This document shows, piece after piece, positions 6,987 to 12,865 of a stretch of 12,865 nucleotides of DNA. Source of the DNA: CAZYMF01 sp964648215 (lineage in GTDB: Bacteria > Desulfobacterota > Binatia > HRBIN30 > JACQVA1). The stretch is from assembly GCA_964648215.1 (NCBI GenBank), contig CAZYMF010000141.1:1-12865 (forward strand). The letters are read 5' to 3'. Below the pieces are notes generated by a model. The model did not search any database, was not told the DNA's origin, and saw nothing but the letters and a program-made list of their open reading frames with translations. Positions within the stretch are counted from its first letter, which is position 1; every line of letters begins with the position of its first letter. The translations under genes were made by a program, and so were the position numbers.

Positions 6987-7904
6987 TCACGTTTCCCGCA
7001 ATGCCAGCTCCGGATGCCGCGCCTGCACCAGGCGCCGGATCCCGTCGCGCCAGTGCACCCGCGTGCGGCCGAGTAGCTCGTGCATGCGCGTGAGATCCAC
7101 CGTGATGCTGCCGATGGTCTTCTCGGTGTAGAGCAGCTTGGGCTCCAGCCCGGTCAGGTCGCCCATGTACTCGCACCACTCCTCGATGCTCGCCGGCTCG
7201 CTGCCGCCCCAGTTGAGGGTGGTGGCCGGCACCGAGGCGATCCGCAGCAGCCCGGGGATGTGCGCGATGTAGTCGTCCTCGTGGAGCGGGTTGAACCGGT
7301 TCGGCCGATCCGGATACACCGGGATCGGGCGATCGGCGATCATCCAGTCCAGGTGCAACGCCGGCCAGCCGCCGTTGTCGCCGTAGGGCACGCTCAGCCG
7401 CGCGATGGTGGTCGGAATTTCCCACTGCCGGGCACCGAAACGCGCCATCGTCTCCGCCGCGATCTTGCAGATGCTGTAGGTCGGCAGGATGGCGCGATGG
7501 TTGTCTCCCAGCGGATCGCTCTCCTTCAGCGGGTGATGGCCGGCGTACTGGTACACACCGGCGGACGAGCACTGCAGCCAGGCCCTGGCCTTGCGGCAGT
7601 GATACATGAGCCGCCCCGCGCCTTCCGCATTCGCCGCCAGATCGTACTCGAAGTTGCCGTCCTGGCTCTTCACCACGGCGAAGTTGAGAACGTAGGTGAA
7701 GTCGTCGGGAAGCGAGGCGAACGAGTCGCTGGCCAGGTCCGCCGCGACGCACTTCACCCCGAGCGCCTCGACGCGCGCGCGATCCGCCGGGTTGCCGAAG
7801 CGGGCAAGCCCGTACACTTCGTTGTGCTTGGCCAACTCGCGGGCGAGCGGGAACGCAACCTGGCTGGCTGGACCCGTGATCAGGAGCTTCTCCCCTTGCA
7901 ACAT
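6987..7904 (-). CDS. NAD(P)-dependent epimerase/dehydratase, extended SDR family
   Basis: A 305-residue cytoplasmic extended short-chain dehydrogenase/reductase, likely acting on a sugar nucleotide or similar hydroxylated substrate; the exact reaction is not readable. It has a first beta strand KLLITGP (6-12), an adenine-site acidic residue in AADLAS (D56), a CSSAGVY segment (112-118) and the catalytic Y143-x3-K147 in PTYSICK. Later epimerase-like motifs are ARLSVPYGDNGGWP (188-201) and FNPLHEDDYI (204-213). The glycine motif is degenerate: TGPASQVA stands where TGxxGxxG is usual, so both later glycines are Ser and Ala. Related SDRs with a TG.A.QVA motif are remembered from actinobacteria and deltaproteobacteria. 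GGAGG (7916-7912) precedes the ATG with a 7-base spacer. The gene converges on the metalloprotease gene with only 18 bases between stops, and is divergent from the S8 peptidase gene. Confidence 0.9.
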   Translation of the reverse strand: MLQGEKLLITGPASQVAFPLARELAKHNEVYGLARFGNPADRARVEALGVKCVAADLASDSFASLPDDFTYVLNFAVVKSQDGNFEYDLAANAEGAGRLMYHCRKARAWLQCSSAGVYQYAGHHPLKESDPLGDNHRAILPTYSICKIAAETMARFGARQWEIPTTIARLSVPYGDNGGWPALHLDWMIADRPIPVYPDRPNRFNPLHEDDYIAHIPGLLRIASVPATTLNWGGSEPASIEEWCEYMGDLTGLEPKLLYTEKTIGSITVDLTRMHELLGRTRVHWRDGIRRLVQARHPELALRET

Positions 7905-8053
7905 CGCACCCCCTCCAGACGCTGACTTCCTCCCACGTTAGCGGCAAGAACCGACGAGCGCCAGGACACAGGCCGACAACAAGATCACGGGAAGGTAGTT
8001 GTGGCACTACCGTGGCTCTGCTACTGCTGCCCGCCCGGATCAAGGAGAATCAC
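7905..8053. promoter_or_regulatory. Divergent intergenic region with a small inverted repeat
   Basis: These 149 bases must hold start signals for both the epimerase (left) and the S8 peptidase (right). A perfect 6-base inverted repeat GGTAGT-(6)-ACTACC lies at 7994-8011, 43 bases before the peptidase ATG. It could be an operator or the start of a leader hairpin. No convincing sigma70 -35/-10 pair was recognised. Confidence 0.35.
8042..8048 (+). promoter_or_regulatory. Shine-Dalgarno deciding the S8 peptidase start
   Basis: AAGGAGA ends 5 bases before the ATG at 8054. The in-frame GTG at 8012 would put 14 non-signal residues before the signal peptide and has no such purine tract, so 8054 is preferred. 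Confidence 0.75.
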
Positions 8054-11000
8054 ATGCGGCGATGGCAATTGGCGGCGATGCTGGCCGGCTGGTGTCTGAT
8101 GGCGGCGGGCAGCGCGCGCGCCGAGATGCCCTATCCGAGCAACCCACTTCCGTGCGGCGACCCCAACCTCGACCAGCCCTGTATCGCGTCGACCGACTTC
8201 TCTCACTACCTCTTCCTGCCCACGACCGATCCGTTGACGCTCCCCGACGATTTTGGCAGCGACAACTGGAAGCTCACCAGCCAGAAGACGGGCGATCCGC
8301 AAATCGACGGCAGCGCCCAGGAGCTCTTCGGCGTCAAAGGGGCCAGCGTCGACCGCGCCTGGCAGGTGACCACCGGCCGGCCCGACGTCATCATCGCCGT
8401 GCTCGACTCCGGCATCCGCTGGGCCGAGCCGCAGCCCGATCTCATCGACAAGTTCTACCTCAACCGCGGCGAGCTGCCGGTGCCCGAAGGGAGCACGAAC
8501 ACCACCGACCCCTACGACCGCAACGGCGACGGGGTTTTCAACATTCGCGACTACCTCGCCGACGGCACCCATCCGCAGGACTCGCGCATCAGCGACCAGA
8601 ACGGCAACGGGGTGATCGATCCGGAAGACCTCATCTTTCTCTTCTCCGACGGCATCGACGACGACCACAACGGCTACGTCGACGACATCAGCGGCTGGGA
8701 CTTCTTCGAGGACGACAACGACCCGCTCGACGAGGTCCGCTACGGCCACGGCACGGGCGAGTCGGAGGACTCCTCGGCCGAGGCCAACAACGGCGCCGGC
8801 AGCCCGGGCAGCTGCCCCAACTGCATGCTGCTCGAGGTTCGCGTCGGCGACAGCTTCGTCGCCGACGTCAACTCGTTCGCCCAGGGCGTGGTCTTCGCCG
8901 TCGACAGCGGCGCCCGCGTCGTCCAGGAAGCCCTCGGCACCCTGAGCCACTCGCACTTCGGGCAGCAGGCCGTCGACTACGCCTACCGCAACGGCGTGGC
9001 GGTGATCGCCTCGGCCGCCGACGAGGAGTCGGATCACCACAACTACCCGGCCAACTACAACCACACGGTCGAGGTCAACTCGGTCACCAAGTTCGCCGAG
9101 GTCGCCGGCCAGACGCAGACGCCACGCTCCTATCTCTACCTCAGCGGCTGCACCAACTACGGCGGTCACATCGCCGTCTCGGTGCCGTCGTCGAGCTGCT
9201 CCTCGGAGGCCACCGGCAAGAGCTCCGGCATGGCCGGCCTGATCGTCTCGGCCGCCCGCAACGGCATCGACCAGGGCAAGCTGACGCCGTACCCGCAAGA
9301 CGACGGCTCGCCGGCGTCGTTTCCGCTCTCGGCCGACGAGGTGAAGCAGCTCCTCACCACGACCGCGGACGACATCGACTTCGACGCGCGCACCGACGTC
9401 AGCCCGGCGCTGCCGCAGAACTACGCCACGACGATCCTGGTGCCCGGGGCGAAGCACAGCGAGCGCTACCACTCGATCGCCGGCTGGGATCAGTTCTTCG
9501 GCTACGGCCGCGTCAACGCCGACACCGCGGTGCGGCGGGTCGCCGCCGGGCAGATTCCGCCGGAGGCCGCCATCGAGACCCCCGCCTGGTTCGACATCGT
9601 CGATCCCGAGACCACCGCGTCCCTGCCGATCGCGGGCCGGGTCGCCGCCAACCGGGCCGCGTCCTACAGCTACACCCTGGAGGTCGCCCCCGGGATCCAG
9701 CCGGCCGAGGGCGATTTCGAGACCGTCGCCAGCGGCAGCGGGCGGACCGCGGCCCTCAACGGGGTTCTCGGCAGCGTCGATCTCGCTGCGTTGCGCGCGC
9801 GCATGCCGCACGGGGTCGAAGGGCCGCCGAGCGACAATGCCGGACTTCCCGATCCCGATCGCTTCACCTTCACCGTGCGCGTCCGCGTCACCGACAACCT
9901 CGGCAACCGCGGCGAGGACCGCCGCGTGCTGGCGCTGCATCACGACCCCGATCTGCTCCCCGGCTTTCCCGTGCACGTGAACGCGGACGGCGTGTCGTCG
10001 CCGGTGACGGCCGACATCGACGGCGACGGCAACGAGGAGATCATCTTCGGTACCGGCAACGGCGACGTGCACGCCATGCGCGCCGACGGCACCGAGGTGC
10101 CGGGCTGGCCGGTGCACACCGATGCGCTCGAGCTGCACGCGGAGTCGCGCGGCTATGCCAGCGGCGCGGTGACCAGCCCGGTGCCGGCGGGCATCCTCGG
10201 CGCGGTCACGGTCGGGGACCTCGACCGCGACGGTCATCTCGAGGTCGTGGCCACGGACATGCAAGGGAAGCTCTACGCGTGGAACAGCGACGGCTCGCGC
10301 CGCGCCGGCTTCCCGGTCTCGACGCTCGCTCAGTACTCGAACACCCGCCGTTCGGAGCGCGACCCGAGCACGCCCGACGGCCGGGTTCCCGACCGCACCA
10401 ACCGCCACGACGCCGACAACCGGGTCGGCCGCGCTCTCGCCGCCGGTCCGGCGTTGGGCAACCTCGACGGTTCTCCCGACGGCTCGCTGGAGATCATCGC
10501 CGGCTCCTTCGATCGGCACCTCTATGCCTGGTACGACGACGGCCGGCCGGTGCCGGGCTGGCCGGTGCTGCTGAAGGATCCCGCCAAGGTGGCCAGCGTC
10601 GACCCGGTCACCAACGAGGTGACGCTGACGGCCGACGCCCACGCCGACATCGGCACCAAGATCGTCGTGCCGCCCTCCCTCGGCGATCTCGACGGCGACG
10701 GCCGCCTCGATGTCGTGGCGGTGGTGAACGAGGAGTACAACGAGGAGCCGAACGCCGTCTTCACCAACCTGCTGATCAATATCTTCAGCGCCGCCGGCGT
10801 GATCAGCCCGGGCAACACCCGCGTCTACGCCGTTTATCCGGACGGCGTCGCCCACGGCGGCTCCGGGCTCAGCCAAGGATGGAACCCGGAAGCGTTCCTG
10901 CCGGGCTGGCCGGTGAAGACGGCGCTGCTCACGACCGGGCTGCTGCCGGTGGTGGGCAGCGGCAGCAACGGGCCGCCGGCGCTCGCCGACATCGACGGCG

Positions 11001-12295
11001 ACGGCCGGTCCGAGGTGGCCACCGGCTCGGCAATCGGACCGCTCTATGTCTTCCGCGGCGACGGCCAATCGTTCTTCGGCGAAGCCAGCCCGGATCACGC
11101 CGCCACCCTGGCGACCGACGAGCTCGGCGCCGCGAGCAACTCCACCGACGCCCCCACGTTCGGCTCACTCGGCGGCGAAGCGCTCGCCGAGCTCGCCGGC
11201 CCCGGCCAGGGTTTCCACCTGCTGGCGCCTTTGGCCGGGCTGGGCAAGCTGCTCGACAACCAGCTGGCCGGGCGCCAGACGCCCGCCGAGAACCAGATCG
11301 GCGTCTGGCCGATCTCGTCGGCAGACGGCTCTCCCACCGACGGCGCCTTCAGCCCGGCCTTCCCGCGCGTGGTCAACGACCTGCAGTTCATCACCGCGCC
11401 GGCGGTGGCGGACATCGACGGCGACGGGCTGCCCGAGGTGCTCGAAGGCTCGGGGGTGTACGACTTCCACGCCATCGACATCAACGGCACCGAGAGTCCG
11501 GGCTGGCCGAAGTTCACCGACGGCTGGATGATCGAGTCCCCGGCGGTGGGCGACCTCGACGGCGACGGCAAGCTCGAGGTGGTGGCGATCACCCGCGAGG
11601 GCCTGCTGTTCGCCTGGCACACCAGCGGCGACGAGTGCGGCTTCGTGCCGTGGCGGCGCTGGCACCACGACGAGTGGGGCACCGGCAACTACGCCGCCGA
11701 CGCCCGGCCGCCGGCCTCGCTGCGAGCCAGCGACGTCACCACGCTGCAGGCAACCTCTGCCACCAGGGCCGAGCTCGATCTGGCGCGGGTGCCCGGCGAC
11801 GATCTGTTCTGCGGTGCGGCCAGTCGCTACGACATTCGCTTCGCCGCCCAGCCGATCGAGAGCGACGCCGACTTCGCCGCCGCAACGGCAGTCACCAGCT
11901 TCGCCGAGACGGCCATCACCGGCTCGCGCGGCCCCGGCCGCCTTCTGTTCGACGACGGCCGCTTCGCCGGCCAACAGCTCTACTTCGCGCTGGTCACCGT
12001 CGACGATCAGGGCAATCGCTCGGCGCTCACGCCGCTGGGCAGCGCGGAGTTTCCGCCCGCACCGACGGCGACGCCGACACTCGTCACCCCAACCGCCTCT
12101 CCCTCCCCCTCGCCGTCGCCCCCGGCCACCGCCACCCGCTCGGCAACCGCTACGGTCTCGGCGACGCCGACGGCAGCGTCAGACGGCAACGTCGGTTGCC
12201 AGGCTAGCGGCAGCGGCGGGGCACTCGGTTGGCTCCTGCTCGTCCCGCTCCTGCTGCTGGCAGGACGCGCCAGAGCAGTGGAGAAAGGGTATTGA
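8054..12295 (+). CDS. Secreted S8 (subtilisin-family) serine peptidase with FG-GAP-like propeller and C-terminal sorting-like tail
   Basis: A 1413-residue exported protein. Residues 1-23 are a Sec signal peptide ending ARA. The S8 domain (about 80-495) has Asp118 in AVLDSGI, His232 in YGHGTG and Ser390 in ATGKSSGMAG. Between Asp and His lie 113 residues, longer than in subtilisin, with two EF-hand-like loops (155-166 DRNGDGVFNIRD and 181-192) and the common DGIDDDHNGYVDDISGWDF stretch. The oxyanion-hole Asn position (normally AAGN) appears to be Asp323 in SAADEES, and the Pro usually following GTSxA is absent, so activity may be altered. An Ig-like segment follows (500-630), then FG-GAP/VCBS-like blades with calcium loops beginning at D654, D722, N803, D878, D979, D1120 and D1167, with recurrent PGWPV. 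An FN3-like domain (about 1215-1333), a Thr/Pro/Ser stalk (1334-1376) and a Gly-Cys, hydrophobic, Arg tail end it. It is probably surface-anchored. The substrate is unknown. Confidence 0.93.
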   Translation: MRRWQLAAMLAGWCLMAAGSARAEMPYPSNPLPCGDPNLDQPCIASTDFSHYLFLPTTDPLTLPDDFGSDNWKLTSQKTGDPQIDGSAQELFGVKGASVDRAWQVTTGRPDVIIAVLDSGIRWAEPQPDLIDKFYLNRGELPVPEGSTNTTDPYDRNGDGVFNIRDYLADGTHPQDSRISDQNGNGVIDPEDLIFLFSDGIDDDHNGYVDDISGWDFFEDDNDPLDEVRYGHGTGESEDSSAEANNGAGSPGSCPNCMLLEVRVGDSFVADVNSFAQGVVFAVDSGARVVQEALGTLSHSHFGQQAVDYAYRNGVAVIASAADEESDHHNYPANYNHTVEVNSVTKFAEVAGQTQTPRSYLYLSGCTNYGGHIAVSVPSSSCSSEATGKSSGMAGLIVSAARNGIDQGKLTPYPQDDGSPASFPLSADEVKQLLTTTADDIDFDARTDVSPALPQNYATTILVPGAKHSERYHSIAGWDQFFGYGRVNADTAVRRVAAGQIPPEAAIETPAWFDIVDPETTASLPIAGRVAANRAASYSYTLEVAPGIQPAEGDFETVASGSGRTAALNGVLGSVDLAALRARMPHGVEGPPSDNAGLPDPDRFTFTVRVRVTDNLGNRGEDRRVLALHHDPDLLPGFPVHVNADGVSSPVTADIDGDGNEEIIFGTGNGDVHAMRADGTEVPGWPVHTDALELHAESRGYASGAVTSPVPAGILGAVTVGDLDRDGHLEVVATDMQGKLYAWNSDGSRRAGFPVSTLAQYSNTRRSERDPSTPDGRVPDRTNRHDADNRVGRALAAGPALGNLDGSPDGSLEIIAGSFDRHLYAWYDDGRPVPGWPVLLKDPAKVASVDPVTNEVTLTADAHADIGTKIVVPPSLGDLDGDGRLDVVAVVNEEYNEEPNAVFTNLLINIFSAAGVISPGNTRVYAVYPDGVAHGGSGLSQGWNPEAFLPGWPVKTALLTTGLLPVVGSGSNGPPALADIDGDGRSEVATGSAIGPLYVFRGDGQSFFGEASPDHAATLATDELGAASNSTDAPTFGSLGGEALAELAGPGQGFHLLAPLAGLGKLLDNQLAGRQTPAENQIGVWPISSADGSPTDGAFSPAFPRVVNDLQFITAPAVADIDGDGLPEVLEGSGVYDFHAIDINGTESPGWPKFTDGWMIESPAVGDLDGDGKLEVVAITREGLLFAWHTSGDECGFVPWRRWHHDEWGTGNYAADARPPASLRASDVTTLQATSATRAELDLARVPGDDLFCGAASRYDIRFAAQPIESDADFAAATAVTSFAETAITGSRGPGRLLFDDGRFAGQQLYFALVTVDDQGNRSALTPLGSAEFPPAPTATPTLVTPTASPSPSPSPPATATRSATATVSATPTAASDGNVGCQASGSGGALGWLLLVPLLLLAGRARAVEKGY
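10013..11640 (+). repeat. FG-GAP/VCBS-like repeat array (within the S8 peptidase gene)
   Basis: Seven blades carry a D-x-D-x-(D/N/S)-G type calcium loop followed by a hydrophobic strand: ADIDGDGNEEIIFG, GDLDRDGHLEVVA, GNLDGSPDGSLEIIAG, GDLDGDGRLDVVAV, ADIDGDGRSEVATG, ADIDGDGLPEVLEG and GDLDGDGKLEVVAI. A degenerate eighth unit, GSLGGEALAELAGPG, lies near residue 1036 between the fifth and sixth canonical ones. A P-G-(W/F)-P-(V/K) motif recurs six times in or just before the array. The pattern fits an integrin-alpha-like beta-propeller. Confidence 0.85.
12053..12181 (+). repeat. Thr/Pro/Ser stalk of the S8 peptidase (coding low-complexity)
   Basis: Residues 1334-1376 read as a PTATPT...SPSPSPSPP...ATATRSAT tract, similar in style to the two stalks in the metalloprotease. 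It places the C-terminal tail away from the folded domains. Confidence 0.8.
12182..12292 (+). other. MYXO-CTERM-like C-terminal sorting tail (within the S8 peptidase gene)
   Basis: After the stalk comes DGNVGCQASGSGG (Gly1381-Cys1382), a hydrophobic segment ALGWLLLVPLLLLAG, then RARA and a short end. The order of Gly-Cys, transmembrane helix and basic residues is the tripartite plan of MYXO-CTERM-type sorting signals, in which the Cys is thought to be processed for surface anchoring. The processing enzyme is not in this window. Confidence 0.6.
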
Positions 12296-12308
12296 GGCGG
12301 GACCCTAT

Positions 12309-12347
12309 CCGGGAGGGGCACAGGCTTCCAGCCTGTACCCCTCCCGG
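12309..12347. terminator. Long intergenic hairpin between convergent genes, possible bidirectional terminator or dispersed palindromic repeat
   Basis: The left arm 12309-12325 (CCGGGAGGGGCACAGGC) and right arm 12331-12347 pair over 17 positions with one mismatch, around a 5-base loop TTCCA. It lies between the stop of the S8 peptidase (12295) and the stop of the Cys-rich gene (12354), where a shared terminator belongs. There is no T-run on either side, so it is not a classic intrinsic terminator. The core ACAGGCTTCCAGCCTGT resembles a palindromic motif remembered as dispersed between genes in several environmental bacteria. Confidence 0.55.
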
Positions 12348-12353
12348 GGAACC

Positions 12354-12794
12354 CTACTTCGCCGGCGGCTTCTGGCCGCGGCGCGGACGGCTGGTCAGCT
12401 CCGTCTTGCAAGCTGCCGACAGCTCGCTCTCGTGCTGGCGCAGGCAGTCCATTACCTTACCGCCGCCACGGACGTCCTTGCAGAACTTCGCGATGTCGTC
12501 CTTGCAGGCCTTGTGACGCGCCTCGCGGCGAGCCTGGTTCTTCTCACGGCGCTTCGCCGCCCGCTCCGCCATCTTGTCGAAATGGTCCTTGCACGCGGGT
12601 GAAAGCTCCGCCTCGTGCTCCGCGAGACACTTGCGGATGCCCCCGCCGCGGGGCTCGACGTCCTTGCAGAACTTCTCCACGTCCGAGGCGCAGACGCCGC
12701 CCTTCCGCCCTGCTGCCGCTGGACCCGCCCAGGCTGTCGCCGCCAGCAGGGCGATCGCCGGAACGGCCGTTGCCATTGCTTTCCAAACCTTCAT
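12354..12794 (-). CDS. Small secreted cysteine-rich (GLG1-type) repeat protein
   Basis: A 146-residue exported protein with a signal peptide (basic MKVWK, hydrophobic AMATAVPAIALLAATAWA, probable cleavage near 23/24). The mature part has two four-Cys repeats: C35, C43, C56, C68 and C97, C105, C117, C129, spaced Cx7C-x12-C-x11-C and Cx7C-x11-C-x11-C. Each repeat follows the plan C..D..KFCKDV..GGG...CL..HE.ELS.AC. This matches the cysteine-rich repeat of Golgi glycoprotein GLG1 (Pfam Cys_rich_FGFR type), which is also common in deltaproteobacterial secreted proteins of unknown role. A basic, probably helical linker (71-96, rich in Lys, Arg and Ala) joins the repeats. All eight Cys probably form disulfides in the periplasm or outside. 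An in-frame GTG at 12806 exists, but GGAGGA 4 bases before the ATG at 12794 favours the shorter form. It is convergent with the S8 peptidase. Function unknown. Confidence 0.9.
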   Translation of the reverse strand: MKVWKAMATAVPAIALLAATAWAGPAAAGRKGGVCASDVEKFCKDVEPRGGGIRKCLAEHEAELSPACKDHFDKMAERAAKRREKNQARREARHKACKDDIAKFCKDVRGGGKVMDCLRQHESELSAACKTELTSRPRRGQKPPAK

Positions 12795-12798
12795 TATA

Positions 12799-12804
12799 TC
12801 CTCC
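12799..12804 (-). promoter_or_regulatory. Ribosome binding site deciding the Cys-rich protein start
   Basis: GGAGGA on the minus strand ends 4 bases before the ATG at 12794. The alternative GTG at 12806 overlaps no purine tract, and its extra residues (MEDI) would precede the basic start of the signal peptide. Confidence 0.7.
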
Positions 12805-12811
12805 ACAATCT

Positions 12812-12826
12812 ATGGCCGGTGGCCAT
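12812..12826. promoter_or_regulatory. Perfect inverted repeat upstream of the Cys-rich gene
   Basis: ATGGCC-GGT-GGCCAT is a perfect 6-base inverted repeat, 17 bases upstream of the ATG at 12794. It could be an operator or a small leader hairpin. In GC-rich DNA a 6-base palindrome also arises by chance. Confidence 0.25.
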
Positions 12827-12865
12827 GCTTGACGCCTTTGATTCGCGGCCGGCAAGAAAAGTTAA

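Noticed and set aside
8021..11098. A 1025-residue open frame on the minus strand opposite the S8 peptidase gene.
   Set aside because: It is an antisense shadow of GC-rich codon bias: low-complexity Arg/Val/Ala/Gly text with no motif, while the plus strand has a signal peptide, a catalytic triad and regular repeats.
7999..12207. A 1402-residue plus-strand open frame almost co-extensive with the S8 peptidase.
   Set aside because: Its product is an Arg/Gln/Pro-rich out-of-frame reading. All recognisable domains lie in the frame beginning at 8054.
12793..12798. TATAAT on the minus strand, a perfect -10 consensus.
   Set aside because: It overlaps the ATG of the Cys-rich gene directly after GGAGGA, so it cannot promote that gene and is most simply a coincidence of the leader.

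Overview
The window is GC-rich (about two thirds G+C by eye) bacterial DNA with long genes and strong codon bias. That bias creates many long shadow ORFs in other frames. It looks like a Gram-negative, deltaproteobacteria-like organism such as Desulfobacterota, Myxococcota or Candidatus Binatota. The grounds are very large secreted proteins on Thr/Pro-rich stalks, a paired dockerin-like calcium motif followed by a Thr/Pro tract, a MYXO-CTERM-like Gly-Cys/hydrophobic/Arg tail, and a GLG1-type cysteine-rich repeat protein. The lineage is inferred from remembered family distributions, not from a search.

Layout. Positions 13-762 (minus) encode a SIR2-family NAD-dependent protein deacylase. It is divergent from a RidA-family protein at 909-1301 (plus). 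The roughly 400 bases that follow (1302-1708) hold no intact gene, but contain a clear broken N-terminus of a short-chain dehydrogenase on the minus strand. A plus-strand pair follows, 22 bases apart: a 184-residue exported protein of unknown function (1709-2263), then a 1560-residue secreted mosaic protein (2286-6968). The mosaic combines a matrixin-like HExxHxxGxxH metalloprotease, a CNA-B/carboxypeptidase-regulatory-like domain, a von Willebrand A domain, three IPT/TIG-like domains, a dockerin-like pair, a Thr/Pro stalk, an unassigned beta-rich domain, a second stalk and a C-terminal P domain. Convergent to it is an extended SDR epimerase/dehydratase (6987-7904, minus). Divergent from that is a 1413-residue subtilisin-family (S8) protein (8054-12295, plus), with EF-hand-like insertions, an FG-GAP/VCBS-like propeller of seven canonical DxDGDG-type loops, a Thr/Pro stalk and a C-terminal sorting-signal-like tail. 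A long intergenic hairpin separates it from a convergent small secreted cysteine-rich protein (12354-12794, minus).

The window is best read as housekeeping enzymes (sirtuin, RidA, SDR) interleaved with a secretome block: two giant exported proteases, a small exported protein in operon-like linkage with the first, and a small Cys-rich periplasmic or extracellular protein. Calcium-binding loops recur throughout this block. Whether the two proteases and the small partner form one surface system is inference. The strongest candidates for something undescribed are the mosaic metalloprotease with its paired small protein, its unassigned 300-residue domain, and the S8 protein with a changed oxyanion-hole position.
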